A stretch of 64,000 bases of DNA, taken from NCBI GenBank assembly GCA_023397675.1, contig JAEWTV010000082.1:1-64000 (forward strand), read 5' to 3'. Below the pieces are notes generated by a model that saw only the letters and a list, made by a program, of their open reading frames with translations, had not been told where the DNA came from and did no database searches. Positions 7,670 to 14,339 of the stretch are shown here, piece by piece; the first letter of the stretch is position 1; every line of letters begins with the position of its first letter. A program made the translations under genes and the position numbers. The stretch is from Bacillota bacterium (GTDB lineage: Bacteria > Bacillota > Clostridia > Acetivibrionales > JANLFN01).

Positions 7670-8248
7670 ATGAAAAAAATGATTAGTTCAGCTTTAATTG
7701 TAGTAATTCTGGTGATGTTTACTGCATGCGAAAATGCAAAAAATCACACTTTACCTGCACCAGCTAAAGTTTATTACGATTATCTGATTTCTTTAGGAGA
7801 GATTGAAACGGAGAGGTCTTCAACTACTGGCGGTGGTTATGAACGATGGAATGTGTCTAAATTATACTATTATTTAGATGATTTTAATGATGATGGAATT
7901 ATTGATCTAGCTGTTTCAGACAAAAAAAGCGACAGTAACGGTATTGAGATTTATATATATAAAAACGGACAGGTTAAAAAGTTTTTTTCGAAGGGTATGC
8001 CTTATAGCGCTGGCACTGAAATATTTACTCTTGCAAAATATGATGATGCATATGGAATAAAATATCTTAGGACTAATTCTGTAGGTGATTTTTCTTTTTT
8101 ACAAATTAATAAAGACGCAACTACTAAAGAAATGTTTAGCGGCTGCCTTTACGATATAGACGGTAATGTTCTGGATACATCTACTTCATATGGCAAGATT
8201 AAACCCATAACTTTTTACAGCATTGAAGAATTAAAGAAAATGCTTTAG
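7670..8248 (+). CDS. Putative lipoprotein with a calcium-loop-like motif
   Basis: 192 residues; lipobox FTAC with Cys20. Residues 62-73 (DDFNDDGIIDLA) have the spacing of an Asp-rich calcium loop of the FG-GAP/EF-hand kind, followed by DSNGIEIYIYKNGQ, a beta-propeller-like strand pair. The C-terminal half (DATTKEMFSGCLYD) has a decayed copy at 5622-5721, so this was a multi-copy family here. Role unknown. Confidence 0.65.
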   Translation: MKKMISSALIVVILVMFTACENAKNHTLPAPAKVYYDYLISLGEIETERSSTTGGGYERWNVSKLYYYLDDFNDDGIIDLAVSDKKSDSNGIEIYIYKNGQVKKFFSKGMPYSAGTEIFTLAKYDDAYGIKYLRTNSVGDFSFLQINKDATTKEMFSGCLYDIDGNVLDTSTSYGKIKPITFYSIEELKKML

Positions 8249-8304
8249 ATGGTTATTATTAGCAAATGGTATTTCTTGAAACACTGGTATGTCTTACTTA
8301 CTAT

Positions 8305-8341
8305 TATAGTAAATATATGATAAAATGCGCTTATGCTTAAG
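8305..8341 (+). repeat. Upstream repeat, copy C
   Basis: Third related segment: AGTAAATATATGATAAAAT, then CTTATGCTTAAG, 35 bases before the gene at 8377. See 3284-3320 and 6941-6977. Confidence 0.55.
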
Positions 8342-8376
8342 GTTATAATATTGTACACAAAAGTGAGGTCAGACAT

Positions 8377-8724
8377 ATGTTTAATGAAATATGTATATAT
8401 GAAGTAAAAATTGAAAAACAAGAAGAATTTGAACAACTCATTAAAGAAGTTGCTGAGTTTTATAAATCACATGCAGGTGTAATAGACGTTAAATATATTA
8501 AGCGTACCCATAGACAAGCTGATTTTAATGCGGCAAAAAATGGAGAGCCCCCAGTTAGATTAACTAGATTTCAGGGCAAAGTTACATATATGCTTGTTTG
8601 GGCATTAGAAAATGAAAATATACACGGAGAACTTACAAAAGCAGGACTTGAAAAATATTATAAGAGATTTAATCGGTGCCTAACTACTATGCCGAAAATA
8701 CTATTGGGTGAAAATATAGTTTAA
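8377..8724 (+). CDS. Antibiotic-biosynthesis-monooxygenase-like protein
   Basis: 115 residues with the pattern of a dimeric alpha/beta-barrel (ABM-type) protein: strand NEICIYEVKIEK, helix EEFEQLIKEVAEFYKSHAGV, strand VKYIKRTHR, and a later strand KVTYMLVWALEN. ABM proteins act as cofactor-free oxygenases or haem-degrading enzymes; the active-site residues of known members are not evident. Ribosome site GTGAGG. Single gene behind upstream repeat copy C. Confidence 0.5.
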   Translation: MFNEICIYEVKIEKQEEFEQLIKEVAEFYKSHAGVIDVKYIKRTHRQADFNAAKNGEPPVRLTRFQGKVTYMLVWALENENIHGELTKAGLEKYYKRFNRCLTTMPKILLGENIV

Positions 8725-8759
8725 GTCATATTTGTAAAATCATTTTTGAGGTAAAACCC

Positions 8760-8788
8760 TTGACATGCGCCCACTAATAACATAAAAT
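8760..8788 (+). promoter_or_regulatory. SigA promoter of the ylxM-ffh-rpsP operon
   Basis: TTGACA (8760-8765), 17 bases, TAAAAT (8783-8788). It lies about 35 bases before ylxM. Confidence 0.8.
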
Positions 8789-8792
8789 AGGT

Positions 8793-8812
8793 GTAAAGTA
8801 TTTTTACTTTAC
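8793..8812 (+). promoter_or_regulatory. Perfect palindrome at the transcript start of ylxM
   Basis: GTAAAGTA, loop TTTT, TACTTTAC: an 8-bp perfect stem that begins five bases past the -10 box, about where transcription starts, and ends 11 bases before the ATG. It could be an operator or a 5' hairpin stabilising the mRNA. No T-run follows, so it is not a terminator. Confidence 0.6.
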
Positions 8813-8823
8813 AGGTAACAATA

Positions 8824-9180
8824 ATGGAAAATGTATTTGAAATTACAATGCTGCTTGATTTTTACGGGCAGCTGCTTACGCAAAGGCAGCTTGAAATAAT
8901 GGACCTGCATTACAACGATGACCTGTCACTTGCTGAAATAGCAGAACAGCTTGAAATAAGCAGACAGGGCGTTTTTGACAATATTAAAAGAGGTAAGGCT
9001 GCATTAATACAATTTGAAGATAAGCTCGGGCTTGTAAAGAAGTTTCTGGAACAGAAGCATAAGGCTGAAAACCTGCTTAAAGAGCTTGAACAGATAGATA
9101 AGAATGAATTGTCACAGAATAATAAAAAATGCCTGGAGAGTATCAGGCAGGGGCTTAAGGAAATAGCGGAAGAAGTATAA
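8824..9180 (+). CDS. ylxM: YlxM, signal-recognition-particle-associated regulator
   Basis: 118 residues, UPF0122 family. Residues 20-65 are a sigma-region-4-like helix-turn-helix (LTQRQLEIMDLHYNDDLSLAEIAE, then ISRQGVFDNIKRGKAAL). YlxM is encoded with ffh in most Firmicutes and has been linked to SRP function. The second half is a charged coiled coil (QKHKAENLLKELEQ). First gene of the operon; 16 bases separate it from ffh. Confidence 0.92.
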   Translation: MENVFEITMLLDFYGQLLTQRQLEIMDLHYNDDLSLAEIAEQLEISRQGVFDNIKRGKAALIQFEDKLGLVKKFLEQKHKAENLLKELEQIDKNELSQNNKKCLESIRQGLKEIAEEV

Positions 9181-9196
9181 TGGAGGTTTAACATAT

Positions 9197-10537
9197 ATGG
9201 TATTTGAGGGTTTATCGGGAAAACTTCAGGAAACAGTCAGAAAATTAAGAGGCCAGGCCAGAGTAACTGAAAAAGACGTTAAGGAAATGATGAGGGAGAT
9301 AAAGCTGGCTCTTCTCGAAGCTGACGTTAACTTCAAGGTTGTTAAGGAATTTATAAACAAGGTATCAGAAAGGGCTGTAGGCCAGGATGTCCTTGAAAGC
9401 CTTACACCAGGACAACAGGTTATAAAGATAGTTCATGAAGAATTAATAGAATTAATGGGTAAGACCCAAAGCAAAATCACCTTTTCCTCTAATCCGCCTT
9501 CAATATACATGATGGTAGGACTTCAGGGTTCGGGTAAAACCACCTCATCTGGAAAGCTTGCAAACCTATTGAGAAAGCAGGGGAAAAACCCACTGCTCGT
9601 AGCTTGTGACGTATACAGGCCGGCGGCTATAAAGCAGTTGCAGGTTGTCGGAGGACAGCTTAACATTCCTGTATTCGCAATTGACGATAAGACAGATCCA
9701 GTAGAAATTGCAAAAGCAGCTGTTAAGCATGCAACATCAAAGCTTTATGACGTTGTAATCATAGATACGGCAGGTCGTCTTCACATTAATGAAGAGCTTA
9801 TGGAAGAGCTGTCAAACATAAAGAAAACTGTTAAACCTCAGGAAATCCTTCTTGTTGTAGATTCAATGACAGGGCAGGATGCTGTTAATGTTGCAGAATC
9901 CTTTAATGAAAAGCTTCAAATAGATGGAGTTATACTTACAAAGCTAGACGGCGATACCAGAGGCGGTGCTGCACTTTCAGTAAAATCAGTTACTGGAAAG
10001 CCAATCAAGTTTGCCGGTATGGGTGAGAAATTAAGCGACCTTGAACCTTTCTTCCCGGACAGAATGGCTTCAAGAATACTTGGAATGGGCGATGTTTTAA
10101 GCCTTATAGAAAAAGCGCAGGAAGCCTTTGATGAAAAGAAGGCATTAGAGCTTGAAAAGAAAATGCGCACAATGCAGTTTACATTCGACGATTACCTTGA
10201 ACAGATGCAGCAGATTAAAAAGATGGGTCCAATAAACCAGATTCTCGGAATGATTCCTGGTGTAGATAAGAAGGCTCTTAGCGGAATTAACTTTGATGAA
10301 AAGCAGATGGGCCATATAGAGGCTATCATTCAGTCAATGACAAAAAAGGAAAGAACAAATCCTTCAATAATAGATGCAAGCAGGAAGAGAAGAATTGCTT
10401 CAGGCAGCGGAACATCAGTACAGGAAATAAACAAGCTGCTTAAGGGGTTTGAAGAAATGAAGAAAATGATGAAACAGATGAACGATATGGGTAAGCGCCA
10501 CGGAAAAGGCTTAGGAAAGTTTAAAATGCCTTTCTAA
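9197..10537 (+). CDS. ffh: Signal recognition particle protein Ffh (SRP54)
   Basis: 446 residues, full length. Order: N domain (1-90), GTPase G domain with P-loop GLQGSGKTT (about 107-115), DTAGR (about 190) and TKLDGDTRGG (about 246-255), then the Met-rich M domain (about 300-446; FTFDDYLEQMQQIKKMG, MKKMMKQMNDMG) that binds SRP RNA and signal peptides. With SRP RNA and FtsY it targets ribosomes making membrane proteins. GGAGG eight bases before the ATG. Confidence 0.97.
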   Translation: MVFEGLSGKLQETVRKLRGQARVTEKDVKEMMREIKLALLEADVNFKVVKEFINKVSERAVGQDVLESLTPGQQVIKIVHEELIELMGKTQSKITFSSNPPSIYMMVGLQGSGKTTSSGKLANLLRKQGKNPLLVACDVYRPAAIKQLQVVGGQLNIPVFAIDDKTDPVEIAKAAVKHATSKLYDVVIIDTAGRLHINEELMEELSNIKKTVKPQEILLVVDSMTGQDAVNVAESFNEKLQIDGVILTKLDGDTRGGAALSVKSVTGKPIKFAGMGEKLSDLEPFFPDRMASRILGMGDVLSLIEKAQEAFDEKKALELEKKMRTMQFTFDDYLEQMQQIKKMGPINQILGMIPGVDKKALSGINFDEKQMGHIEAIIQSMTKKERTNPSIIDASRKRRIASGSGTSVQEINKLLKGFEEMKKMMKQMNDMGKRHGKGLGKFKMPF

Positions 10538-10613
10538 ATTGAAACATTAGCTTAGTCAAGACGGAATTAAAATTTTTCAAATAAAAACTTTCACCTGAAA
10601 GGGGGTGACCAGA

Positions 10614-10856
10614 TTGGTAAAAATCAGACTTAAAAGAATCGGAGCAAAGAAAAGTCCTTTCTATAGAATAGTTGTTGCTGACTCAAGATATCCTCGTGAC
10701 GGCAGATTCATAGAAGAAATAGGTACTTATAATCCTCTTACTGATCCTGCAGAAGTTAAAATCAATGCAGAAAAAGCAACAGAATGGATTAAGAACGGTG
10801 CACAACCAACCGATACAGTAAGACAGTTAATGAAAAAGCAGGGAATATTACAATAA
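10614..10856 (+). CDS. rpsP: 30S ribosomal protein S16
   Basis: 80 residues starting MVKIRLKRIGAKKSPFYRIVVADSR... in the family pattern (VVADSRYPRDGRFIEEIG). The start is TTG at 10614, five bases after AAAGGGGGTGA; an in-frame GTG at 10605 lies inside that ribosome site and would add a non-family leader. A short hairpin (CTTTCA at 10588-10593 with TGAAAG at 10596-10601) overlaps the upstream edge of the site and might modulate initiation. Confidence 0.95.
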   Translation: MVKIRLKRIGAKKSPFYRIVVADSRYPRDGRFIEEIGTYNPLTDPAEVKINAEKATEWIKNGAQPTDTVRQLMKKQGILQ

Positions 10857-10911
10857 GATACTTTAAATATTTCCTAAACATTAACGAGTTGGCTGCGGGA
10901 GGTAATGCCGT

Positions 10912-11142
10912 ATGAAAGAACTTCTTTTGACAATTGCCAGATCACTTGTTGATTATCCGGATGAAGTTGAAGTAAATGAAATAAACGCGGAGAAATCAAT
11001 CATCCTTGAACTTAAAGTTGCCAGGGATGACATGGGTAAGGTAATAGGAAAACAGGGAAGAATAGCCAAGGCTATAAGAACTGTAGTCAAGGCTGCAGCA
11101 ACAAAGGAAAATATAAGAGTTGTTGTTGAGATAGTACAGTAG
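10912..11142 (+). CDS. khpA: KH-domain RNA-binding protein KhpA
   Basis: 76 residues, a single KH domain with the GxxG loop in GKVIGKQGRIAKAIR (about 43-57). KhpA (YlqC) works with KhpB as an RNA chaperone affecting cell division and elongation. Standard place between rpsP and rimM. Ribosome site GGGAGGTAA. Confidence 0.93.
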   Translation: MKELLLTIARSLVDYPDEVEVNEINAEKSIILELKVARDDMGKVIGKQGRIAKAIRTVVKAAATKENIRVVVEIVQ

Positions 11143-11168
11143 AGGGCGTTTTTAAAGCGCTCTTTTAC
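11141..11168 (+). terminator. Weak terminator or processing hairpin after khpA
   Basis: AGAGGGCG and CGCTCTTTT can pair with a short loop followed by TTTT. It starts at the khpA stop codon. It is inside a normally continuous operon, so it may only attenuate. Confidence 0.5.
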
Positions 11169-11173
11169 TTATA

Positions 11174-11266
11174 TCATGAAATTTGCTTACTCTTTTTTAG
11201 TGTGGTTCATTGGAACTCCAACCGGACCGGGAACGAAACTATAGAAAGAGTTAGTGAATTTCATGA
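11174..11266 (+). ncRNA. Structured RNA candidate between khpA and rimM
   Basis: TCATGAAATT (11174-11183) pairs perfectly with AATTTCATGA (11257-11266), and the helix continues inward (TGCTT-ACTCTTTTT with AGAAAGAGTTAGTG) to about 23 pairs with one mismatch and several G-U pairs. Inside, TAGT pairs with ACTA, and small stems TTGG-AACT-CCAA and CCGG-A-CCGG are possible. This is far more structure than needed for a terminator and no T-run follows. Family unknown; a miniature inverted-repeat insertion is the alternative. Confidence 0.55.
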
Positions 11267-11302
11267 CTATCAAGTGTTCATTATGATTATTGAGGTATGG
11301 TA

Positions 11303-11821
11303 ATGGAGAAATATCTTCAGATAGGCAAAATAGCTAATACTCATGGAGTAAGGGGCGAAATTAAGGTCGTACCCCTGACCGATGATCCTTCGAGATATGA
11401 AACTCTTGACTGGGTTTATATTGATAAAAACGGAAAACTTGAAAAGACAGTTATAGAAGGTGTCAAATACTTTAAGGGCTTTGTAATACTTAAGTTAAAG
11501 GGTTTGGACAATCCAGAGGAAGCAGAAAAATTAAAAAATATGTTTCTTCTAATTGATAGGGAAAATGCAGTGAAGCTGCCCAAAGACAGTTATTTTGTAT
11601 GCGATCTTATTGGCTGCGAAGTATTCAATGAACAAGGTATTAAGCTTGGTGTTCTTAGCAGTGTTTTAGAAACAGGAAGTAATGACGTGTACATTGTTAA
11701 AGGTGAAGGTAAGAAGGAAATTCTTGTACCCGCATTAAAAAGCGTTGTGCTTGAAATATCCGTTAAAGATAGATTTATAAAGGTTAAGCTGCCGGAGGGT
11801 CTGGTGGATGATGAAGTTTGA
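11303..11821 (+). CDS. rimM: 16S rRNA processing protein RimM
   Basis: 172 residues. The N-terminal RimM barrel has the signature GKIANTHGVRGEIKV (about 7-21); the C-terminal PRC-barrel-like domain includes GSNDVYIVKG (about 127) and ILVPAL. It binds S19 and helps mature the 30S head. Start placed at 11303 because GAGG lies seven bases before it; the ATG at 11297 is only one base from that site. Overlaps trmD by 14 bases. Confidence 0.95.
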   Translation: MEKYLQIGKIANTHGVRGEIKVVPLTDDPSRYETLDWVYIDKNGKLEKTVIEGVKYFKGFVILKLKGLDNPEEAEKLKNMFLLIDRENAVKLPKDSYFVCDLIGCEVFNEQGIKLGVLSSVLETGSNDVYIVKGEGKKEILVPALKSVVLEISVKDRFIKVKLPEGLVDDEV

Positions 11822-12533
11822 CGTACTTACAATTTTCCCGGAAATGATTAATTATGTAATGCAGCAAAGCATAATAGGAAGAGCACAGGAAAGCGGATTA
11901 ATAAAGGTCAATTCTATAAATATCAGGGATTTCTCAAAAAACAAACATAGAAGAACCGATGATTATCCTTATGGTGGAGGCAGTGGAATGGTTATGACTC
12001 CGCAGCCTATATTTGATGCCTATAGTTCAATAACCGAGGGACTGGAGAAAAAGCCAAGAGTTATTTATATGAGTCCACAGGGCAAAGTACTTACACAGGA
12101 AATGGCGCGAAACCTCAGCATGGAAGAGCATCTCGTCATATTGTGCGGACATTATGAAGGTGTTGATGAAAGAGTCCTGGAAGAATTAGTGGATGAAGAG
12201 GTGTCAATAGGGGATTATGTGCTTACAGGCGGAGAATTACCGGCAATGGTGCTTATAGACTGTATAAGCAGAATGGTTCCCGGGGTTCTGACAAATGATG
12301 AGTCCAACCTTAAGGAATCACATTATGATGGAGTTCTTGAATACCCTCAATATACAAGGCCTGAAGATTTTAATGGATTAAGAGTACCTGACATACTGAT
12401 GTCAGGACATCATGCCAATATTGAAGCTTGGAGAAGAAAGCAATCGTTACTCAGGACCAGAGAAAAAAGACCGGATTTATTTGAAAAGCTAGAATTAAGT
12501 AAGCAGGATAAAAAACTTTTAAAGGAAGAGTAA
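11808..12533 (+). CDS. trmD: tRNA (guanine37-N1)-methyltransferase TrmD
   Basis: 241 residues, trefoil-knot methyltransferase. Family motifs: KFDVLTIFPEM, GGGSGMVM (about 58-65), CGHYEGVDERV (about 113-123) and SIGDYVLTGGELPAM (about 134-148). It makes m1G37, which prevents frameshifting. The gene starts inside rimM (ATGATG at 11808; 11811 is also possible), with GGAGGG eight bases upstream. In most Firmicutes rplS follows; here it does not. Confidence 0.96.
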   Translation: MMKFDVLTIFPEMINYVMQQSIIGRAQESGLIKVNSINIRDFSKNKHRRTDDYPYGGGSGMVMTPQPIFDAYSSITEGLEKKPRVIYMSPQGKVLTQEMARNLSMEEHLVILCGHYEGVDERVLEELVDEEVSIGDYVLTGGELPAMVLIDCISRMVPGVLTNDESNLKESHYDGVLEYPQYTRPEDFNGLRVPDILMSGHHANIEAWRRKQSLLRTREKRPDLFEKLELSKQDKKLLKEE

Positions 12534-12560
12534 GACCGGATGAAATCACCCGGCCTTTTT
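12534..12560 (+). terminator. Terminator of the trmD operon
   Basis: GACCGG and CCGGCC frame a ten-base loop, followed by TTTTT. It lies between two convergent genes (trmD and the nitroreductase gene). Confidence 0.55.
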
Positions 12561-12564
12561 GTTG

Positions 12565-13080
12565 TTACCAGGTTTGCTTATGTATTCTTTCAGGCTTGAA
12601 CCTGCTCTTTATGCTTCTTGCTTCGTCAGGGTAGCCTAACGCAATTATTGAAAAAGGCACAATTCCTTCTGGAAGCTTAAGAATATTTTTAACTATATCC
12701 ATTGATTCATCACCATAAGGGTTTATTCCCATAAACGATGAACCTATACCCAATGATTTTGCCGCCAGCATTATATTATGTGATGCGAATGTACAGTCCT
12801 GCTGCCAGTAGTATTCAAGCTTTGTTATTCCTGGTTCTCCAGTAACTGCAATTGCTATAGGCGCGTTTTTAAGCTGAGTCATACCTCCATGAATTTTTGA
12901 AAGCTCACCCAGAATTTCTTTATCGGTAATTACGACAAAATGCCAGGGTTGTTGATTAACGGCTGAAGGAGCATGCATGGCAGCTTCAAGTATCTGGTTT
13001 AAAACCTCTTCTGATATGTTTTCATTTTTATACTTTCTAATAGTTCTTCTAGTAATAATATTTTGTAAAGTTTCATTCAT
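12565..13080 (-). CDS. Nitroreductase family protein
   Basis: 171 residues. FMN-binding RRTIRKY at about 11-17, PSAVNQQPWHFVV at about 38-50 and the C-terminal ALGYPDE are typical of small NADH/FMN nitroreductases, which reduce nitro compounds, quinones or flavins. The Met at 37-39-type motif (HAPSAVNQQPW) is intact. Divergent from the HxlR regulator at 13195, a pairing often seen for redox- or electrophile-responsive systems. Confidence 0.88.
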   Translation of the reverse strand: MNETLQNIITRRTIRKYKNENISEEVLNQILEAAMHAPSAVNQQPWHFVVITDKEILGELSKIHGGMTQLKNAPIAIAVTGEPGITKLEYYWQQDCTFASHNIMLAAKSLGIGSSFMGINPYGDESMDIVKNILKLPEGIVPFSIIALGYPDEARSIKSRFKPERIHKQTW

Positions 13081-13111
13081 ATTCTTTCACTCCTCACTGT
13101 TTTATGATATA

Positions 13112-13150
13112 AGATTATATTAAGAGGAAATTTTGTTCAAGTATGCACTT
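13112..13150 (-). promoter_or_regulatory. Nitroreductase promoter with overlapping palindrome
   Basis: On the minus strand TTGAAC (13135-13140), 17 bases, TAATCT (13112-13117). AAGT-ATGC-ACTT (13139-13150) is a perfect palindrome touching the -35 box. It is a plausible operator for the adjacent HxlR-type regulator; the assignment is inference. Confidence 0.5.
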
Positions 13151-13194
13151 TTTTGTGGTATGGTTACTGAAAATATACTGTAAAGAGGGAACCT

Positions 13195-13533
13195 ATGGTA
13201 GATTTTAATGGAAAAAAGTATGAATGTCCGGTTGAAATGACGATTGATCTTATAGGTGGGAAATGGAAGGTTTTGATTTTGTGGCATCTTTCTGAAGGAA
13301 CCTTAAGGTTTAACAGCATTAAAAGGTTTTTCCCCGATATTACACAGAAAATGCTCACTCAGCAGCTGCGAGACATGGAAGCAAACGGCCTTGTAGAGCG
13401 CAAGATTTATGCGCAGGTTCCGCCAAGGGTTGAATACTCTCTGACCCCACTGGGAAAATCCTTAATGCCTGTCATTTATTCAATGAACTCATGGGGAACT
13501 GAATTTATGAATAAATTGAAGAACAATTCTTAA
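13195..13533 (+). CDS. HxlR-family transcriptional regulator
   Basis: 112 residues, winged helix. CPVEMTIDLIGGKWKVLILWHL (about 11-32) and MLTQQLRDMEANGLVERKIYAQVPPRVEYSLTPLG are the family signature. Cys11 is in the position of the conserved N-terminal Cys used for redox or electrophile sensing in YodB/HypR-type members. Likely controls the divergent nitroreductase gene and itself. Confidence 0.9.
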   Translation: MVDFNGKKYECPVEMTIDLIGGKWKVLILWHLSEGTLRFNSIKRFFPDITQKMLTQQLRDMEANGLVERKIYAQVPPRVEYSLTPLGKSLMPVIYSMNSWGTEFMNKLKNNS

Positions 13534-13569
13534 GAAATTTGTAATAAATTCATAAACTTTTTTGTAAAA

Positions 13570-13611
13570 AGTGCCTGCTAATATAGTCATATAAGGCAGG
13601 TGATTTTTTAT
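13570..13611 (+). terminator. Terminator after the HxlR gene
   Basis: GCCTGC and GCAGGT pair around a loop of about 15 bases, followed by GATTTTTT. The stem is short. Confidence 0.45.
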
Positions 13612-13643
13612 GCTTCAAAATACTTTTTTATTGGAGAATTCCT

Positions 13644-14339
13644 ATGGATAAGCTTACTGTTCTTGTGTGTGATGATGATACCGCCATTGTAAATGCTTTG
13701 GAGGTATATTTAAAAAATGAAAATTATAACGTTCTGAAGGCTTACATGGGGAATGAAGCCCTGAATATTGTTAAGGCGCAGCAGGTACATCTTATTATAA
13801 TGGATATTATGATGCCGGGTATGGACGGTCTGAATGCTACAGTAAAAATAAGGGAAGACAGAAACATTCCTATAATTATGCTTTCAGCCAAGTCTGAAGA
13901 CACTGACAAAATCACAGGACTAAACTTCGGGGCTGATGACTATGTTACAAAGCCGTTTAACCCGCTTGAACTCATGGCAAGGGTAAGGTCCCAGATGCGC
14001 CGTTATACTTCGCTTGGAAGTATGGAAGACAAAAAGGGTGTTCTGAAAACAGGCGGGCTTGAACTTGATACAGAAGCAAAAGAGGTTCGGATTGATGGTC
14101 AGTGTATCAGGTTGACCGCTACAGAGTATGGAATAATGGAATTTTTAATGAAAAACATCGGAAGGGTTTTTTCGATAGAACAAATATACGAAAATGTGTG
14201 GGACGAGCCTTCATTTTCGGTTGAAGGTACAGTTTCAGTACATATCAGACGTATACGTGAAAAAATTGAAATAAACCCGAAGGACCCAAAATATCTTAAG
14301 GTGGTGTGGGGGATTGGATACAAAATTGAAAAACTTTAA
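13644..14339 (+). CDS. OmpR-family response regulator
   Basis: 231 residues. Receiver domain: acidic pocket CDDD (9-12), phospho-acceptor Asp54 in IIMDIMMPGMDG, Ser/Thr in LSAKS (about 84), Lys in KPFNPLEL (about 104). Then an OmpR/PhoB winged-helix domain (about 130-231; LTATEYGIMEFLM, VEGTVSVHIRRIREKI). Its stop overlaps the kinase start by 26 bases, so the pair is translationally coupled. Upstream bases 13607-13623 repeat part of copy B at 6941. Resembles VanR-like regulators, which often act on envelope genes. Confidence 0.93.
   Translation: MDKLTVLVCDDDTAIVNALEVYLKNENYNVLKAYMGNEALNIVKAQQVHLIIMDIMMPGMDGLNATVKIREDRNIPIIMLSAKSEDTDKITGLNFGADDYVTKPFNPLELMARVRSQMRRYTSLGSMEDKKGVLKTGGLELDTEAKEVRIDGQCIRLTATEYGIMEFLMKNIGRVFSIEQIYENVWDEPSFSVEGTVSVHIRRIREKIEINPKDPKYLKVVWGIGYKIEKL

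Noticed and set aside
3284..8341. Integron-like cassette array (short genes separated by related spacers)
   Set aside because: The repeats lie before genes, not after them, carry promoter-like rather than attC-like structure, and no integron integrase is adjacent; the tyrosine recombinase at 20629 is XerC/D-like and 12 kb away.
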